From positions 29,770,465 to 29,834,464 of the forward strand of contig CM042985.1 in the NCBI GenBank assembly GCA_023678885.1: a stretch of 64,000 nt of DNA, in the 5' to 3' direction. The DNA comes from Pogostemon cablin. Lineage: Eukaryota > Streptophyta > Magnoliopsida > Lamiales > Lamiaceae. The notes beneath the pieces are model-generated. The model worked only from the letters and a program-made list of their open reading frames with translations. It had not been told where the DNA came from and did not search any database. A program made the translations under genes and the position numbers. Each line of letters starts with the position of its first letter. Positions within the stretch are counted from its first letter, which is position 1. This document shows positions 23,428 to 35,323 of this stretch, piece after piece.

Positions 23428-24000
23428 ATGGAAAATTTTCATAGATCGGAATTCATCACTCTCGCCTTCTTTGCCCAACCGCCGCCACCGTCGTTCAGCC
23501 TCCTTCGCTCTACCGCCGCCGCCGTCCCCGCTTTTTTATCGTCTTCGCCTTCACGTTTACTTTCGCCGTCGCTGAAACTCGCGGTCGACACCACTGAAGA
23601 ACGACGCCGTATTGGTAGGGATTAGGACTTTCGCCATCGCTGAAACTCGCGGTCGACACCACTGACGAACGACGGCTCGCTTTCATAAACTATTTCCGCC
23701 GGAAACCATGGCCGCCGCCATCAAGCAATCGCAGTATGCCCTTCAAAAATCCGGCGATCAGGCGCTGGCTCTGCTCAATCAAGTCGTTCTGCCGGAAACC
23801 AGGGCGGCGAAGATCGATCGATTGCAAAAAGCCCTAAAAAATCCGGCGCACAGGGGATGGCTTGGCTTGATCAAGTCTTTCCCCCGGAAACAAGGGCTGA
23901 GAAGATCCACACCGCTACGCCTTATCTCATCGCCGCCGTAGTTCTGGTGGTGGTGTATAAGTATTTCGGGGACGTGGCGGAGGAGGATCGGAGAAAATGA
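23428..24000 (+). pseudogene. Captured gene fragment of unknown identity
   Basis: GC-rich, unlike its surroundings. A frame starting at 23708 (MAAAIKQSQYALQKSGDQAL) changes frame near 23842; in the next frame a second, related copy of LNQVVLPETRAAKI (as LDQVFPPETRAEKI) leads into a hydrophobic segment (PYLIAAVVLVVVYKYFG) and an acidic end with a TGA at 23998-24000. Upstream, a block of about 45 bp containing CTGAAACTCGCGGTCGACAC occurs twice (near 23571 and 23638). It looks like a small membrane-anchored protein gene captured with an internal duplication. The parent gene was not recognised. Confidence 0.55.
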
Positions 24001-24473
24001 TGAAAGACTTAACCAATTTTCTGTTAATTAAACTATAATTTATTATATTAAAAAATGATGTGTCATGATGAATTAGTGTTTTCTTTCTTTCTTTTTTTTT
24101 AAAACATAATATGACGTGTCATTTTGATCGGTAGAATTTTAATTGGAATGACAACTCAACTTGGGTGACTGGTTTTTCCCAAATTGGTGTGTCATGTGAG
24201 CGGCACATGATTAAAATCGGCGAAATTCTAGAGTTCCGGCGAAAATTTGGCAAAATTAAAACAAAATTAATAGTTGTGGGACAAAATCGATACAAATATT
24301 TTTTTTGGAACAAAATCTAAAGTTTTCAATAATTATGGGACAAAAAAAACTTTTAACTCTAGTTCTATAGCTCGAATACCAATTTCACTCTAAAAAATAT
24401 AAAGTTCTTGCAATTAATTTGGGGTTAAAAATTCTTCATATGTTCAGTAATTTATCATTTCCACACAAAAGTT

Positions 24474-25785
24474 AGGCTTTTTAATCGAATATTGTAGTTT
24501 TCAAAATTTTTTAACCAAATATTGTAGGGGCAACTTTCAATAGTATATGTCAGACAACTTTTGACCTGAAATAGTAAAGTTGTCTTTCTCAAAGGCAACT
24601 CTTGAATCATTCATCCCATCCTCAAGCTGTTGGCTCTCGTCGGAGAATCTCACACCATATGCATCCAAATTTATCACAAAAAACCATAACACTCCTGCCA
24701 TTATACTATTCCACCATTACTACCATCCAAATGTCTTACATATGTGTATAAGTTTTTATTCAATAATGTATACATGTTTTTTAATAATTGTATATCTTTT
24801 TACACTCAATTTTTCATTAAAAAAACTAATCATTAAATTGTATATATTTTTGTTCATAATTGTATATGTTTTTTGTCTATATTTTGTTCATAAAATTACT
24901 CTTCAAATTATTGTACTTAATTACTTTTTTGCACATGAAAATTTACTCTTTGAATAAATGTACTATTATTCTTTTAAATAAAAATATTACTCTTCAAAGA
25001 GAGTTTTTTTTATATATTAAAGAATAATTTTGTAAAAATAAAATTTACATGTGAACCCGATTCACACAAAACTACTTATTATATAATTATCATCATTTTA
25101 TTACCTTATTATTTATACAATAATATGTACTTATGAATTATAATAAAATAATAAATCATGGCTGATTATGTTGTGCACCAGAATGCACCCTAAAATAGGT
25201 GCATTGGGTGCATCCACTTTAAAAACGTAAACAAATATAAACAAAAACATATACAATTATGAACAAAAATGTATACAATTTAATTATTAGTTTTTTTAAT
25301 GAAAAGTTGAGTGTAAAAAGATATACAATTATTAAAAAAACATGTATACATTATTGAATAAAAAGTTATACACATATGTATGACATTTGGATGATAGTAG
25401 TGGTGGAATAGTATAATGGCAGGAGTGTTGTGGTTTTTTGTGATAAATTTGGATGCATATGGTGTGAGATTCTCCGACGAGAGCCAACAGCTTGAGGATG
25501 AGATGGATGATTCAAGAGTTGCCTTTGAGAAAGACAACTTTACTATTTCAGGTCAAAAGTTGTCTGACATATACTATTGGAAGTTGCCCCTACCATGGGC
25601 AACTTCACTATTTCGGGCCACGAAAGCAAAAGTTGTCTTTGCCAAAGGCAACTTTACTATTGAAAATAGTGACTCTTCAAAGTTGCCTCTTCGAGAGGAA
25701 ACTTTGCTTATTTGATTAAATTCTCATGCAACTACAATATTTGGTTAAAAATTTTTGAAAACTACAATATTTGATTAAAAAGCCA
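24474..25785. mobile_element. Fold-back (long inverted repeat) element, MULE-like
   Basis: The left arm (24474 to about 24860) and right arm (about 25240-25785) are inverted copies over most of their length and could fold into a long hairpin. The right arm carries some 110 bp of extra repeats of GTTGCC/GGCAACTTT. The ends are AGGCTTTTTAATC and GATTAAAAAGCCA. A perfect 9-bp duplication, ACAAAAGTT, flanks it (24465-24473 and 25786-25794). Each arm has an open frame on its inward strand with FSDESQQLEDEMDDSRVAFE, of no known family. Confidence 0.88.
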
Positions 25786-25973
25786 ACAAAAGTTACCTAC
25801 ACATAGCAAAACACTTCACATAAGTAATATAAATAACTAAGCCCCACGTGAAACATATGCTGAACATGTAATGCACATAACAAAAAACTGCACATGAGTA
25901 ATATAAATAACAGTCTTTAATATACGCTGCACATAAAATTTTAAATAACAAAGCTTGTAATATACACTGCACC

Positions 25974-26709
25974 TAGGGATGTTAAACGGGCTGGACCTGA
26001 ACCTACAGGGCCAAACTTATAGGGTTATGGGCTATATGGGCCACGGATTAAGCGGTCCATGTTAAATGGGTCGTCATTTATGCGAACCTAACCCTAACCA
26101 TAATGGGCCTCGGGCTAAACGGGCCACTAACGGATCGGTGAATAAAATAATAAAAAAATATTAATTAAATTTGAAACATAATTAAACATTAAAAATACAT
26201 CAAATGTTGTTCTAACATTAATAATGAACTATAAATTTATAAATTTATACGTAAAAAATAAAAAAGAATTTTGGGATTTCAAATACGTTAATATTATTTG
26301 TAAATTAACATAGTTTATTTTCAATATTACTTTTTAAAATGTCTCATATACTTTATTCTTAATTTATTTTATTTTAAAATGACAAACCAACAAAAATGTA
26401 GTAAGTTAGAGGATATTAAATTACTATTAGATATAATTATCAATAGAAATTATTTGTTAACATAAGAAATTATTATTAATTTTAATAATTTAAGTATATT
26501 ATTAATTAATTTTTTATTATAAAAAATTTAATCGGGCTAACCGGACCAGTCATATTAACCTACGGGCTAGCCCTATAAGGCCGCGGGCTAATCGGTCCGG
26601 TCCAAAAAGAACCTGATTTAAACGAGTCACTACTTATACAAACCTAAACCTACATTTTTCCGGGTTAAACGGGTCGGACCTACTGTCTCAGACCATATTA
26701 ACATCTCTA
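25974..26709. mobile_element. hAT-like element, GGGCT/GGCC type
   Basis: Ends TAGGGATGTTAAACGGGC and ATATTAACATCTCTA; inside both ends are many short repeats of GGGCTA, ACGGGCC and AACCTAAC. The flanks share CTGCAC (actgcacc / gctgcaca), an imperfect 8-bp duplication. 736 bp, non-coding. Confidence 0.75.
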
Positions 26710-26876
26710 GCTGCACATAAAATTTTTAAAATTTTTGCTGCACATAAATTTTTTGCTGTACACAATTTTTTTATTGCACACACTTTTGCTGCACACAATA
26801 TTTATGTGCAGCACATTGTAGGGGTAATATTGGAATATTACTATATATTTATGTAGTTAGTAGTTACTCCCTCCGT

Positions 26877-27119
26877 CTCTAAAAAGTTTGCACCCCTCTT
26901 CCGGCACGGAGATTAAGAAAGTGATAATTTTTAGGGGTATACTGGTATTTTTATGTAATATATAAATGATAAAGTATGGTAGGTAGAGATGGGTTTTTTA
27001 TAATTAAAGTGCATGGGGAAGAGTGGTTGTTTTTTACTTTTTGTTTTTTTTAGAATGTGCAAACTTTTGTGGGACAGACCAAAATGAAAAGTGTGTCATC
27101 TGAAATGAGACGGAGGGAA
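26877..27119. mobile_element. Stowaway-like MITE 6
   Basis: Ends CTCCCTCCGTCTCTAAAAAG and GAAATGAGACGGAGGGAA, TA on both sides (26875-26876, 27120-27121). The insertion site can be reconstructed by comparison with the related sequence at 34920-34960. Confidence 0.85.
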
Positions 27120-27130
27120 TATATTTTTAT

Positions 27131-28235
27131 GGGTGCGCCTATTTGCACTCCCGATTTTATTAAATGTACCCCATTTATTTAATACACCCCAATATAATTT
27201 GTAGTATATACATATATGTTGCTAAACGTACCTCGTTTATGACGTTCTTACCCTTCTTTAATTAAGAATACAATTTATGAGTAGAACACAATACATTGTC
27301 CAGAACTCACGCAAGGAATAAAATACATGGAAGATCCGCCATTGTTCTTCGAAGAAGTGTACTCGTATCAAATATTTCTACCTCTAGATTCTTCTTCGGC
27401 CGTCACTAATATTTGTGGTTAAAGATAGAATTAAATATTACTTTTAAGATTTGTCATTGCAATGGCTAAAAGTAGGAGACGAGAAGAAGAGGAATTACAC
27501 GAGATTATAAGGTGAGAAATCAAGCTGATGAAGCCTAAAACTGATTTAGCACCTGACTTCTGAGATCAATAAGCTGCAATGCTAGCTACTTAAAAATGTG
27601 AACTTAAAAATGTGAACAAGCACTGGTGCTGTGATTAATTTAGCATATCAATTGCTATTTGACTTTGTTGGGAATGCATTGCCTTTTTTTTTACTTCTTA
27701 TATTTTACTTGTTTCTTTCAATAAATTAAAATAAATAAACTCTTTTTGAGTTGTTCATTTTGTGTTTTTTTAACAATGTTAAATGATTGTTTTTGTGTTC
27801 ATTGTATATAGCTTGAATTTTCAGAATTGCGTTCGCCCATAGCCAGCGAACAGTGAATATTCGTTCGGTTATAGAGAGCGAACATATTGTATGTTTTACC
27901 AAATATCAAAACTTATCGTATAAATTTATTTAAATGTATATAAATCCAATAAAAGTAACCTTAAGATTATGGAATAATACTTGCATTATTTTTATCATTC
28001 TTTTTCTTGTTAATTTCTGTCTCTATTAAGATGTTAAAAGTTAAAATTGAATTACAATGTAGAGTTCACAGTACTAGGGTTTATGGGGTATATTTAGTAA
28101 ATTTAGGGTAAAAATAGTTGAAATTTTAATTTATAATTTACACAAGGTTATTTATGTCTTATTAATTAGGGATATTTTTGTCATATCTATTTGTGTGGTG
28201 CATTTAGTAAATTGGGGGTGCAAATAGCCGCCCCC
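27131..28235. mobile_element. Mutator-like non-autonomous element, 1105 bp
   Basis: Inverted ends GGGTGCGCCTATTTGCACTC and TGCAAATAGCCGCCCCC of about 40 bp. A perfect 9-bp duplication, TATTTTTAT, flanks it (27122-27130 and 28236-28244). No long frame. The interior contains an inverted pair near 27823-27883 around GCGTTCGC...GCGAAC. Confidence 0.88.
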
Positions 28236-28244
28236 TATTTTTAT

Positions 28245-29040
28245 ATGTTTGTATCTCATAATAATTAAGGGTTTTTTGTGTGCCTAGTAGTAATCATCCC
28301 TATTTTTTATAATAATTTAATTTAATTCAATAAGAATATTTTATGTATTTTTTAATGAAAATTTATTATTTTAATTCTAATAAAAATATTTTTATAAATA
28401 TGTTAAAAATTTTTAATCTTGCAATTAATATTTTATATTAAGTAATTTAATATTTTAATTAATATTTTATTAGATCACTCTAATTAATAACTTAAAATTA
28501 ATATTTTAAAATAACAAATAATATAATGAATTTTTATATATTTTTATATTTAAATGTTATAATTGGGTTATTCAATTTTAAAAAAATAAAAGTAAAAGAT
28601 TAATAAGAAGGATGAGGCTCGACTATTAATTAATTTAAAACTAATAATGTTTTGATTAAGTTATTCAATAAAAAAATTAATTGAGTTTTAACCTTAATAA
28701 TTTGGTTTAGTTATTCAATAAAAAATAACTAAAAGATAAAAAAAAAAGAGAGATAATTGATAATTAACTAAATTTAATATTTTGTAATATAAATATCATA
28801 AAAATTCTTATTAGGGCACATTTCTACCTTTTTTTTATTGTTTAATACTCAATATTTTAAGGTCTCGGTAGAAAAAATAATTAGGCCCTAATTTAATAGT
28901 TTATTCATTTTCCAGTTTTAGGGTTGAAAATATTCTATTATGATCGCTTCCTTTTATATTAATTAATTGAATGTTCATCTTTTTAACATGAATGTAAAAA
29001 ATACATTTAATTTAATAGGAGTAGTAAAGTAAGATAAAAT
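28245..29040. other. AT-rich non-coding stretch
   Basis: The first 60 bp match 34960-35020 (TATGTTTGTATCTCATA, CCTAGTAGTAAT). The rest is AT-rich with repeated ATTCAATAAAAAA and TTAATATTTT; no gene seen. Confidence 0.55.
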
Positions 29041-30099
29041 ATATATATATAGTTTTAGGGTTTATGGCATAATGTTTCCAGATGGCTAAATCCTGACCAT
29101 CTATTTCTTAAACAAATCTAAGTCACCCATTAAAATAATTAAATAATTATAATTATGACTTCTTCAAATTAGAATATATATATTATTATAAATTCAATCC
29201 TGACTATCTATTTCTTAAACAAATCTCAGTCACCCATTAAAATTATTAAATAATTATAATTATGATTTTTTCTAATTAGAAAATAAAATATTATTTATTA
29301 AAAAATTAATAATATTAAATATAAATCAAATTCTAACCATCAAAGGGTTTAGGGTGTAGGGTTTAGGGTTTAAGGGTTTAGGGTTTTAGAGTTTATGGCA
29401 TAATGTTTGCAGAGGGCCAAATACTGACCATCTATTTCAAAAATAAATCTCAGCAACCAATTAAAATAATTAAATAATTGTAATTATAATTTTTTCAAAT
29501 CAGGAAACAATTTAGTACAAATCCTCACCATCTATTTCTCACCACCCATTAAAATAAATAAATAATTATAGTTATGACTTTTTCAAATAGGAAATAAGAT
29601 ATTATTTATTAAAATTTAAATAATATTAAATATATCATTTGAATATATTCAAAATTTTCAATCAAATCTCAGCCACCCATTAAAATAATTAAATAATTAT
29701 AATTATGATTTTTTCAAATCAGGAAATAAGATAATATTTATTAAAAATTGAATAATATTAAATACATTATTTGAATATATTAAAATTTTCAAACAAATCT
29801 CAGCCACATATTAAATAATTAAATGATTGTTTACACGAAACTTTAGATGAGTCTTTTAAATTATTTACAATGGAAGTTTGGTTGAGTTAATTAACAGTAA
29901 AACATTTCATTAATTGATTGATGTTTATAAATTAGTAATATAGAATCTGATCTTATAATTTTTAAAAAAGAAAACTTTATTAAAACATTAGGTTAGATAA
30001 AATACAAAGAAATATTATTCGGTTCAAACATCATAAAATCAAATGAAGTTGTCGCCCCAAAACTAACACATACCGTGCAACGCACGGGTTAGCTACTAG
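29041..30099 (+). mobile_element. Non-autonomous Helitron-like element, left end uncertain
   Basis: The 3' end has the hairpin CCGTGCAACGCACGG (30073-30087) and ends in GCTACTAG before a T (30100), the CTRR end of Helitrons. The last 230 bp are almost the same as the end at 33424. The interior is degenerate copies of a roughly 100-150 bp module containing CCATCTATTTCTTAAACAAA, CACCCATTAAAATAATTAAA and TAATTATGAC, with a telomere-like tract at 29345-29393. The 5' start was not defined. Confidence 0.7.
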
Positions 30100-30443
30100 T
30101 CTAGTATATCTATCTATCTATATATATATATATAAAAGCAGGATAAATTCAATCCTAACCATCCATTTTTAAAACAAATCTCAGCCACCCATTAAAATAA
30201 TTAAATAATTATAATTATGATATTTTCAAATTAAGAAATAATTTAGTATCTAAAATAATTAAATAATTATAATTATGATCTTTTCAAATTAGGAAATAAG
30301 ATTTAATTTATTAAAAAATTAATAATATTATATAGACCAATCAATTTGTAAGGATGGAAAGGCCCAAGCCCGCAGAATTAGGTCAAATCATCAATTGACC
30401 AATCAAATTGCGAGTTATATATGAGGTTTCCTCACCATTCACC

Positions 30444-30450
30444 TATATAA
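30444..30450 (+). promoter_or_regulatory. Possible TATA box in a captured promoter-like block
   Basis: CCTATATAAGGAGCCCTTCT sits in a less AT-rich block (30340-30560) followed by a leader-like sequence. Downstream, the motif GGATTAAGCGTTCTACAGTC or a variant recurs at about 30600, 30660 and 31558. It resembles a promoter plus transcribed leader captured by the Helitron; the source is unknown. Confidence 0.35.
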
Positions 30451-32830
30451 GGAGCCCTTCTCCATTCATTTTAGACACACCGAGAACGATTCTCTAAGAA
30501 GATTAAAGACTTCAGAATTGTCTGAATAGTTCATCGAATTCTTCAACGAGAATCAACTCAAGAACGGAATACATCTGGGATTCAGGTTCTAAATCGCCCG
30601 GATTAAGCGTTCTACAGTCAAAAATTTGAACGGCCTATAATCTGGTTCTAAACAGACCAGATTAAGCGTTCTATAGTAAAAAAAAATTGAACGGCCTATA
30701 ATCTGGGATTCAGGTTAAGCATACTTAAGTTAAAGTTCTTCCTATAATCTGGGATTCAGGCGCTAAACCACTCGAATTTAAGTATTTTTAAGTCGATCAC
30801 TCATTAAAATAATTAAATAATTATAATTATGACATTTTCAAATTAGGAAATAAGACATTATTTATTAAAAAATTAATAATATTAAATATAAATCCAATCA
30901 TAGCCATCTATTTTTCAAAATAAATCTCAACAAAAAAAAATCCAATCCTGACCATCTATTTCTCAAACAAATCTCAGTCACCCATTAAAATAATTAAATT
31001 AAATAATTGTAATTATAACTTTTTCAAATTAGGAAATAATTAAATAATTATAATAAATCCAATCCTGGCCTTGACCATCTATTTCTCAAACAAATTTCAG
31101 ACACTCAATAAAATAATTAAATTAAATAATTATAATTATGACTTTTTCAAATTAAGAAATAATTTAATCAAATCTAAAATAATTCAATTTTGGCCATTTA
31201 TTTATTTATTAAACAAATCTCAGCCACCCCTCAACCTCCATTAAAATAATTAAATAATTATAACAAATCCAATCATGGTCATTTATTTCTCAAACAAATC
31301 TCAGTCACCCAATAAATAATTAAATAATTATAATTATGACTTTTTAAATTAGAAAATAATATATTATTTATTCAAAAATTAATAATATTATTAAATATAA
31401 ATCCAATCCAAACCATCTATTTTTCAAACATATCTCAACCATCTATTAAAATAATTAAATAATCGTAATTATAACTTTTTCAAATTAGGAAATAATTTAT
31501 TGTTTCCAAAGGGTTTTAGGGTTTAGGGTAGATCTAGGATTCAGGTTCTAAACCGCCCGGATTAAGCGTTCTACAGTCAAATTTAGTCAACATTTTAACC
31601 ATTTATTTCTCAAATAAATCTCAGCCACCCATTAAAATAATTAAATAATTATAATTATGACTTTTTCAAATTAGGAAATAAGATATTATTTATTAAAACT
31701 TTAATAATATTAAATATATTATTTATTTTATTTTTAATTTAAATGAGGCTTACATCAAATGAGGTCTGACCCAGGTCAAATAAGTCCAATTCAAATGTGG
31801 TCTGACCCAAGTCAAATAAAGCCTATGAAATTACATCACATTGAGATATTTAATTTAAAACTTTAATAATTTCATTAAATCTTTACCAACAATAAACACA
31901 AAAAAAAATTAAAAAAATAAATATATACAATTTTGTAAAATACTGTTTATAATCTCATTACTATATATACACATCATTAACTTAATATTTACATTGCAGT
32001 AAAGTTTATTTCAAAATTTTGAATTTTTTTTAAGAACTTAGGTTTTACAATTGTTTCACATTATACATCAATTAATTATCTACCAACTAACAAAACAAAC
32101 ATTGTCGTCAAACTCAGATACATTAGATTGTTTAAGTCTCCTAACTATCAAATTCCTGGTTCAACCAATTTAGAAGATGTTTATCACGATGCTGAGGTTT
32201 GTTAATATTTGTTACATTGTTGTTATTTATTTTATTTATATCAAATCCTGACAATCTATTTCTTAAACAAATCTCAGTCACCCATCAAAATAATTATATA
32301 ACTATAATTATGACTTTTTCAAATTAGAAAATAAGATATTATTATAAATCCAATTCTAACCATCTATTTCTTAAACAAATCTCAGCCAACCATTAAAATA
32401 ATTAAATAATTATAATTATGACTTTTTCAAATTAAGAAATAAAATATTATTTATTAAAAAATTAATAGTATTAAATATAAATCCAATCCTAACCATCAAA
32501 GGGTTTAGGGTTTTAGGGTTTAGGGATTAGGGTTAGTGTTTTAGGGTTTATGGCATAATATTTTCAGAGGGCAAAATCCTAACCAACTATTTCTTAAACA
32601 AATCTAAGCCACTAATTAAAATAATTAAATAAATTATAACTTTTTCAAATTAGGAAATACTCCAGACATTATTATAAATCTAATCCTGACCATTTATTTC
32701 TTAAACAAATCTTAGCCATCCATTAAATAATTAAATAATTATAATTATGACTTTTTCAAATTAGGAAATAAAATATTATTTATTAAAAAATTAATAATAT
32801 TACAATATAAATCCAATCCTAACCATCAAA

Positions 32831-32903
32831 GGGTTTAGGGTTTTAGGGTTTAGGGTTCAGGGTTCTAGGGTTTAGGGATTAGGGTTTAGGGTTTTAGGGT
32901 TTA
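32831..32903. repeat. Interstitial telomere-like (TTTAGGG) tract
   Basis: About ten degenerate TTTAGGG units with insertions (GGGTTCAGGGTTCTAGGG). Two shorter tracts of the same kind are at 29345-29393 and 32501-32550. All three follow the same AACCATCAAA and precede TTTATGGCATAAT, so they were copied as part of the module. Confidence 0.85.
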
Positions 32904-33423
32904 TGGCATAATATTTCCAGATGGCAAAATCCTGACCATCTATTTCTTAAATAAATCTCAGTTACCCATTAAAATAATTAAATAATTATAATTATGACTT
33001 CTTCAAATTAGAAAATATATATTATAAATCCAATCCTGACTATCTATTTCTTAAACAAATCTCAGTCACCCATTAAAATAATTAAATAATTATAATTATG
33101 ACTTTTTCAAATTAGGAAATAAAATATTATTTATTAAAAAATTAATATTATTAAATATAACGAAACTTTAGATGAGTCTTTTAAATTATTTGAAATGGAA
33201 GTTTGGTTGAGTTAATTAACAGTAAAATATTTCATTAATTTATTGATGTTTATAAATTAGTAATATAGAATCTGATCTTATAATTTTTAAAAAAGAAAAT
33301 TTTATTAAAACATTAGGTTAGATAAAATACAAAGAAATATTATTCGGTTCGTACATCATAAAATCAAATGAAGTTGTCACCCCAAAACTAACACATATCG
33401 TGCAACGCACGGGTTAGCTACTA

Positions 33424-33424
<1 letters not shown>

Positions 33425-33506
<82 letters not shown>

Positions 33507-33507
33507 A
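33425..33507. repeat. (TA)n then (AAT)n microsatellite
   Basis: A TA run of about 58 bp joined to an AAT run of about 25 bp, starting at the base after the Helitron end. Confidence 0.95.
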
Positions 33508-34278
33508 ATATAAAAATATATTTTTAAAATAAAGACATCATATACATAATAAAAACCCTCGTCGTTCGCGGGAGACAACAACTAGTACAATGTATAAAAG
33601 AATGCACATGCAAAGAATATTATTATATAAAAAAACATATATTTAAACTATAATAATAATAAAATAAATAAATAAATCTATCACATTAAAAAGATTTTTA
33701 TATATCATTGTTCCTTTTATAAGAATAATTATATTACAGTGAAAATTTGAAATAATTTAATATAATTATAAAGACATAATCTTTTGCATTAATAATAGTT
33801 CACAAGGAATAATATTGAAAAAATAAATAAATCAACAAATAACATACCCCTTTTTTGGAGAGACTGCAAAAATCCCTTCCTTTTTCTTTTTAGTAATCCT
33901 ATAAATTTATGATCATGTATTATACAAACTCAAAACTTGTCGCTTATAAAAAAAACTACTCCTACTAAATTACATTTTGTATTATAATCCTAAACAAGGG
34001 AATTAATATTAAGGTAAACAATTTAGTAGAAAATCATTGTAAATAAAGTTTGATTATTTCCAATCTTTACTCCCACGAACCACTACCCACATATTATGAG
34101 ATTTTCATTGGAATGACTTTGATGCAAATTTGAAACTCCACAATCTGTACTAAATAAACATGATAGTAAATTTTTTTTTAAAATGTAATAAATATTCATT
34201 TGTGATGTATAAACGAAATTTTAATAAAAACAACATACGAAATAAACAAAAATAGTTGAATGCAATAAAAATATTTTT
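33508..34278. other. AT-rich non-coding stretch
   Basis: Nothing recognised apart from short A/T repeats. Confidence 0.5.
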
Positions 34279-34602
34279 GTGGTCATGTGTTTATATACAC
34301 ACATGATAATAAAAGTAGTATTTAAATTCTATAGTAAATAATAATAAAATAAGAAAAGTTTAATTAAAGAAAGTTGGAAATAAAGAAAAAAGTAATCAAA
34401 AGAAATAAACGTAAATTTTTTTTTTTGTGGTCATGTGTTTATATACACACATGATAATAAAAGTAGTATTTAAATTCTATAATAAATAATAATAAAATAA
34501 GAAAAGTTTAATTAAAGAAAGTTGGAAATAAAGAAAAAAGTAATCAAAAGAAATAAACGTAATTTTTTTTTGGTCATGTGTTTATATACACACATGATAA
34601 TA
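34279..34602. repeat. Tandem repeat, unit about 145 bp
   Basis: Starting at GTGGTCATGTGTTTATATAC the unit occurs at 34279, 34427 and 34570. The third copy is cut after GATAATAAA and resumes near 35017 (TAGTATTTAAATTC), so a later insertion (34603-35016) split it. Confidence 0.88.
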
Positions 34603-35016
34603 AATACCAAATATACCCCTAAACTCATACACTTTTAAACCACCAACCCCACCCCTCACCCACCACCGTTGAACGGCAGTTGACCGGCTGTTGACCACCG
34701 TTGACCGGCGTTGACCGCCGTCGCCGGAAAAACTGTTCGTCCGAAAAAAAAAAAAAAATTTTGTTCGCTGGAAAAGTCACCGGAAAAGCTGCCGGACAGC
34801 CGCCGGACCACCGCACTTTTTTGCTGCACACACTTTTTTTGCTGCACACACTTTGCTGCACATGAACTTTTGCTGCACACAATATTTATGTGCATCACAT
34901 TATAGGGGTAATATTGGAATATCACTATATATTTTTGTACCTAGTAGTAATACTTTTGTATGTTTGTATCTCATAGTAATTTAGAGTTTTTTTGTGTACC
35001 TAGTAGTAATCCTCCC
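34603..35016. mobile_element. Insertion related to the GCTGCACA-rich repeat
   Basis: This stretch splits a tandem repeat unit. Its first part is GC-richer with GTTGACCGGCGTTGACCGCC-type repeats (34675-34800); its second part has four GCTGCACA motifs and matches 26745-26870 and 28245-28305. The class is unclear; the minus-strand frames here (34625-34925) are repeat products. Confidence 0.5.
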
Positions 35017-35251
35017 TAGTATTTAAATTCAATAATAAATAATGATAAAATAAGAAAAGTTTAATTAAAGAAACTTGGAAATAAAGAAAAAAAGTAAACA
35101 AAAGAAATAAACGTAAAAAAAACTGAAGGAATAGAGGAAATTAAATGTCAAAAGGTATGTCAATTAAATGTAAAAAATTATGATATAGAAAACGTTATTA
35201 AAACATTTTTATTGAAGGAAATGAAGAAACAAAAATAAAATTATAGAAAGT

Positions 35252-35252
<1 letters not shown>

Positions 35253-35321
<69 letters not shown>
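35253..35321. repeat. (AAT)n microsatellite
   Basis: About 23 AAT/ATA units without interruption. Confidence 0.95.

Positions 35322-35323
<2 letters not shown>

Larger units (their letters stand above)
20189..24359. mobile_element. Mutator-like element carrying gene fragments (outer Pack-MULE)
   Basis: Inverted ends of about 195 bp (20189-20383 and 24165-24359) start GAGTTAAAAGTTTTTTTT and end with the reverse complement. A perfect 10-bp duplication, TAGTTCTATA, flanks it (20179-20188 and 24360-24369). Long inverted ends and a 9-10 bp duplication are the signs of Mutator-like elements. No transposase is present. The interior holds a captured gene piece (23428-24000) and a second inverted-repeat element (about 20480-23325). 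Confidence 0.9.
30100..33424 (+). mobile_element. Non-autonomous Helitron-like element, 3.3 kb
   Basis: Starts TCTAGTATATCTATC...TATAAAAGCAGGAT, resembling plant Helitron 5' ends, and directly abuts the previous element. It ends with the hairpin CGTGCAACGCACG (33399-33411) and GCTACTAG. No Rep/helicase frame exists. The body is a dozen or so degenerate copies of the same module as the neighbour, two telomere-like tracts (32501-32550, 32831-32903) and an unrelated block at 30340-30790 with a TATA-like site. Confidence 0.72.

Noticed and set aside
24580..24957. 125-codon frame in the fold-back element
   Set aside because: The inward frame is mirrored in the other arm and runs into AT-rich low-complexity sequence; no evidence of a real gene.
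33425..33482. Possible replication origin or matrix attachment site from the TA run
   Set aside because: A plain microsatellite at a Helitron end; nothing else supports a function.
34625..34925. Minus-strand frames with Cys-Ser-Lys repeats
   Set aside because: Encoded by GCTGCACA and A-run repeats.
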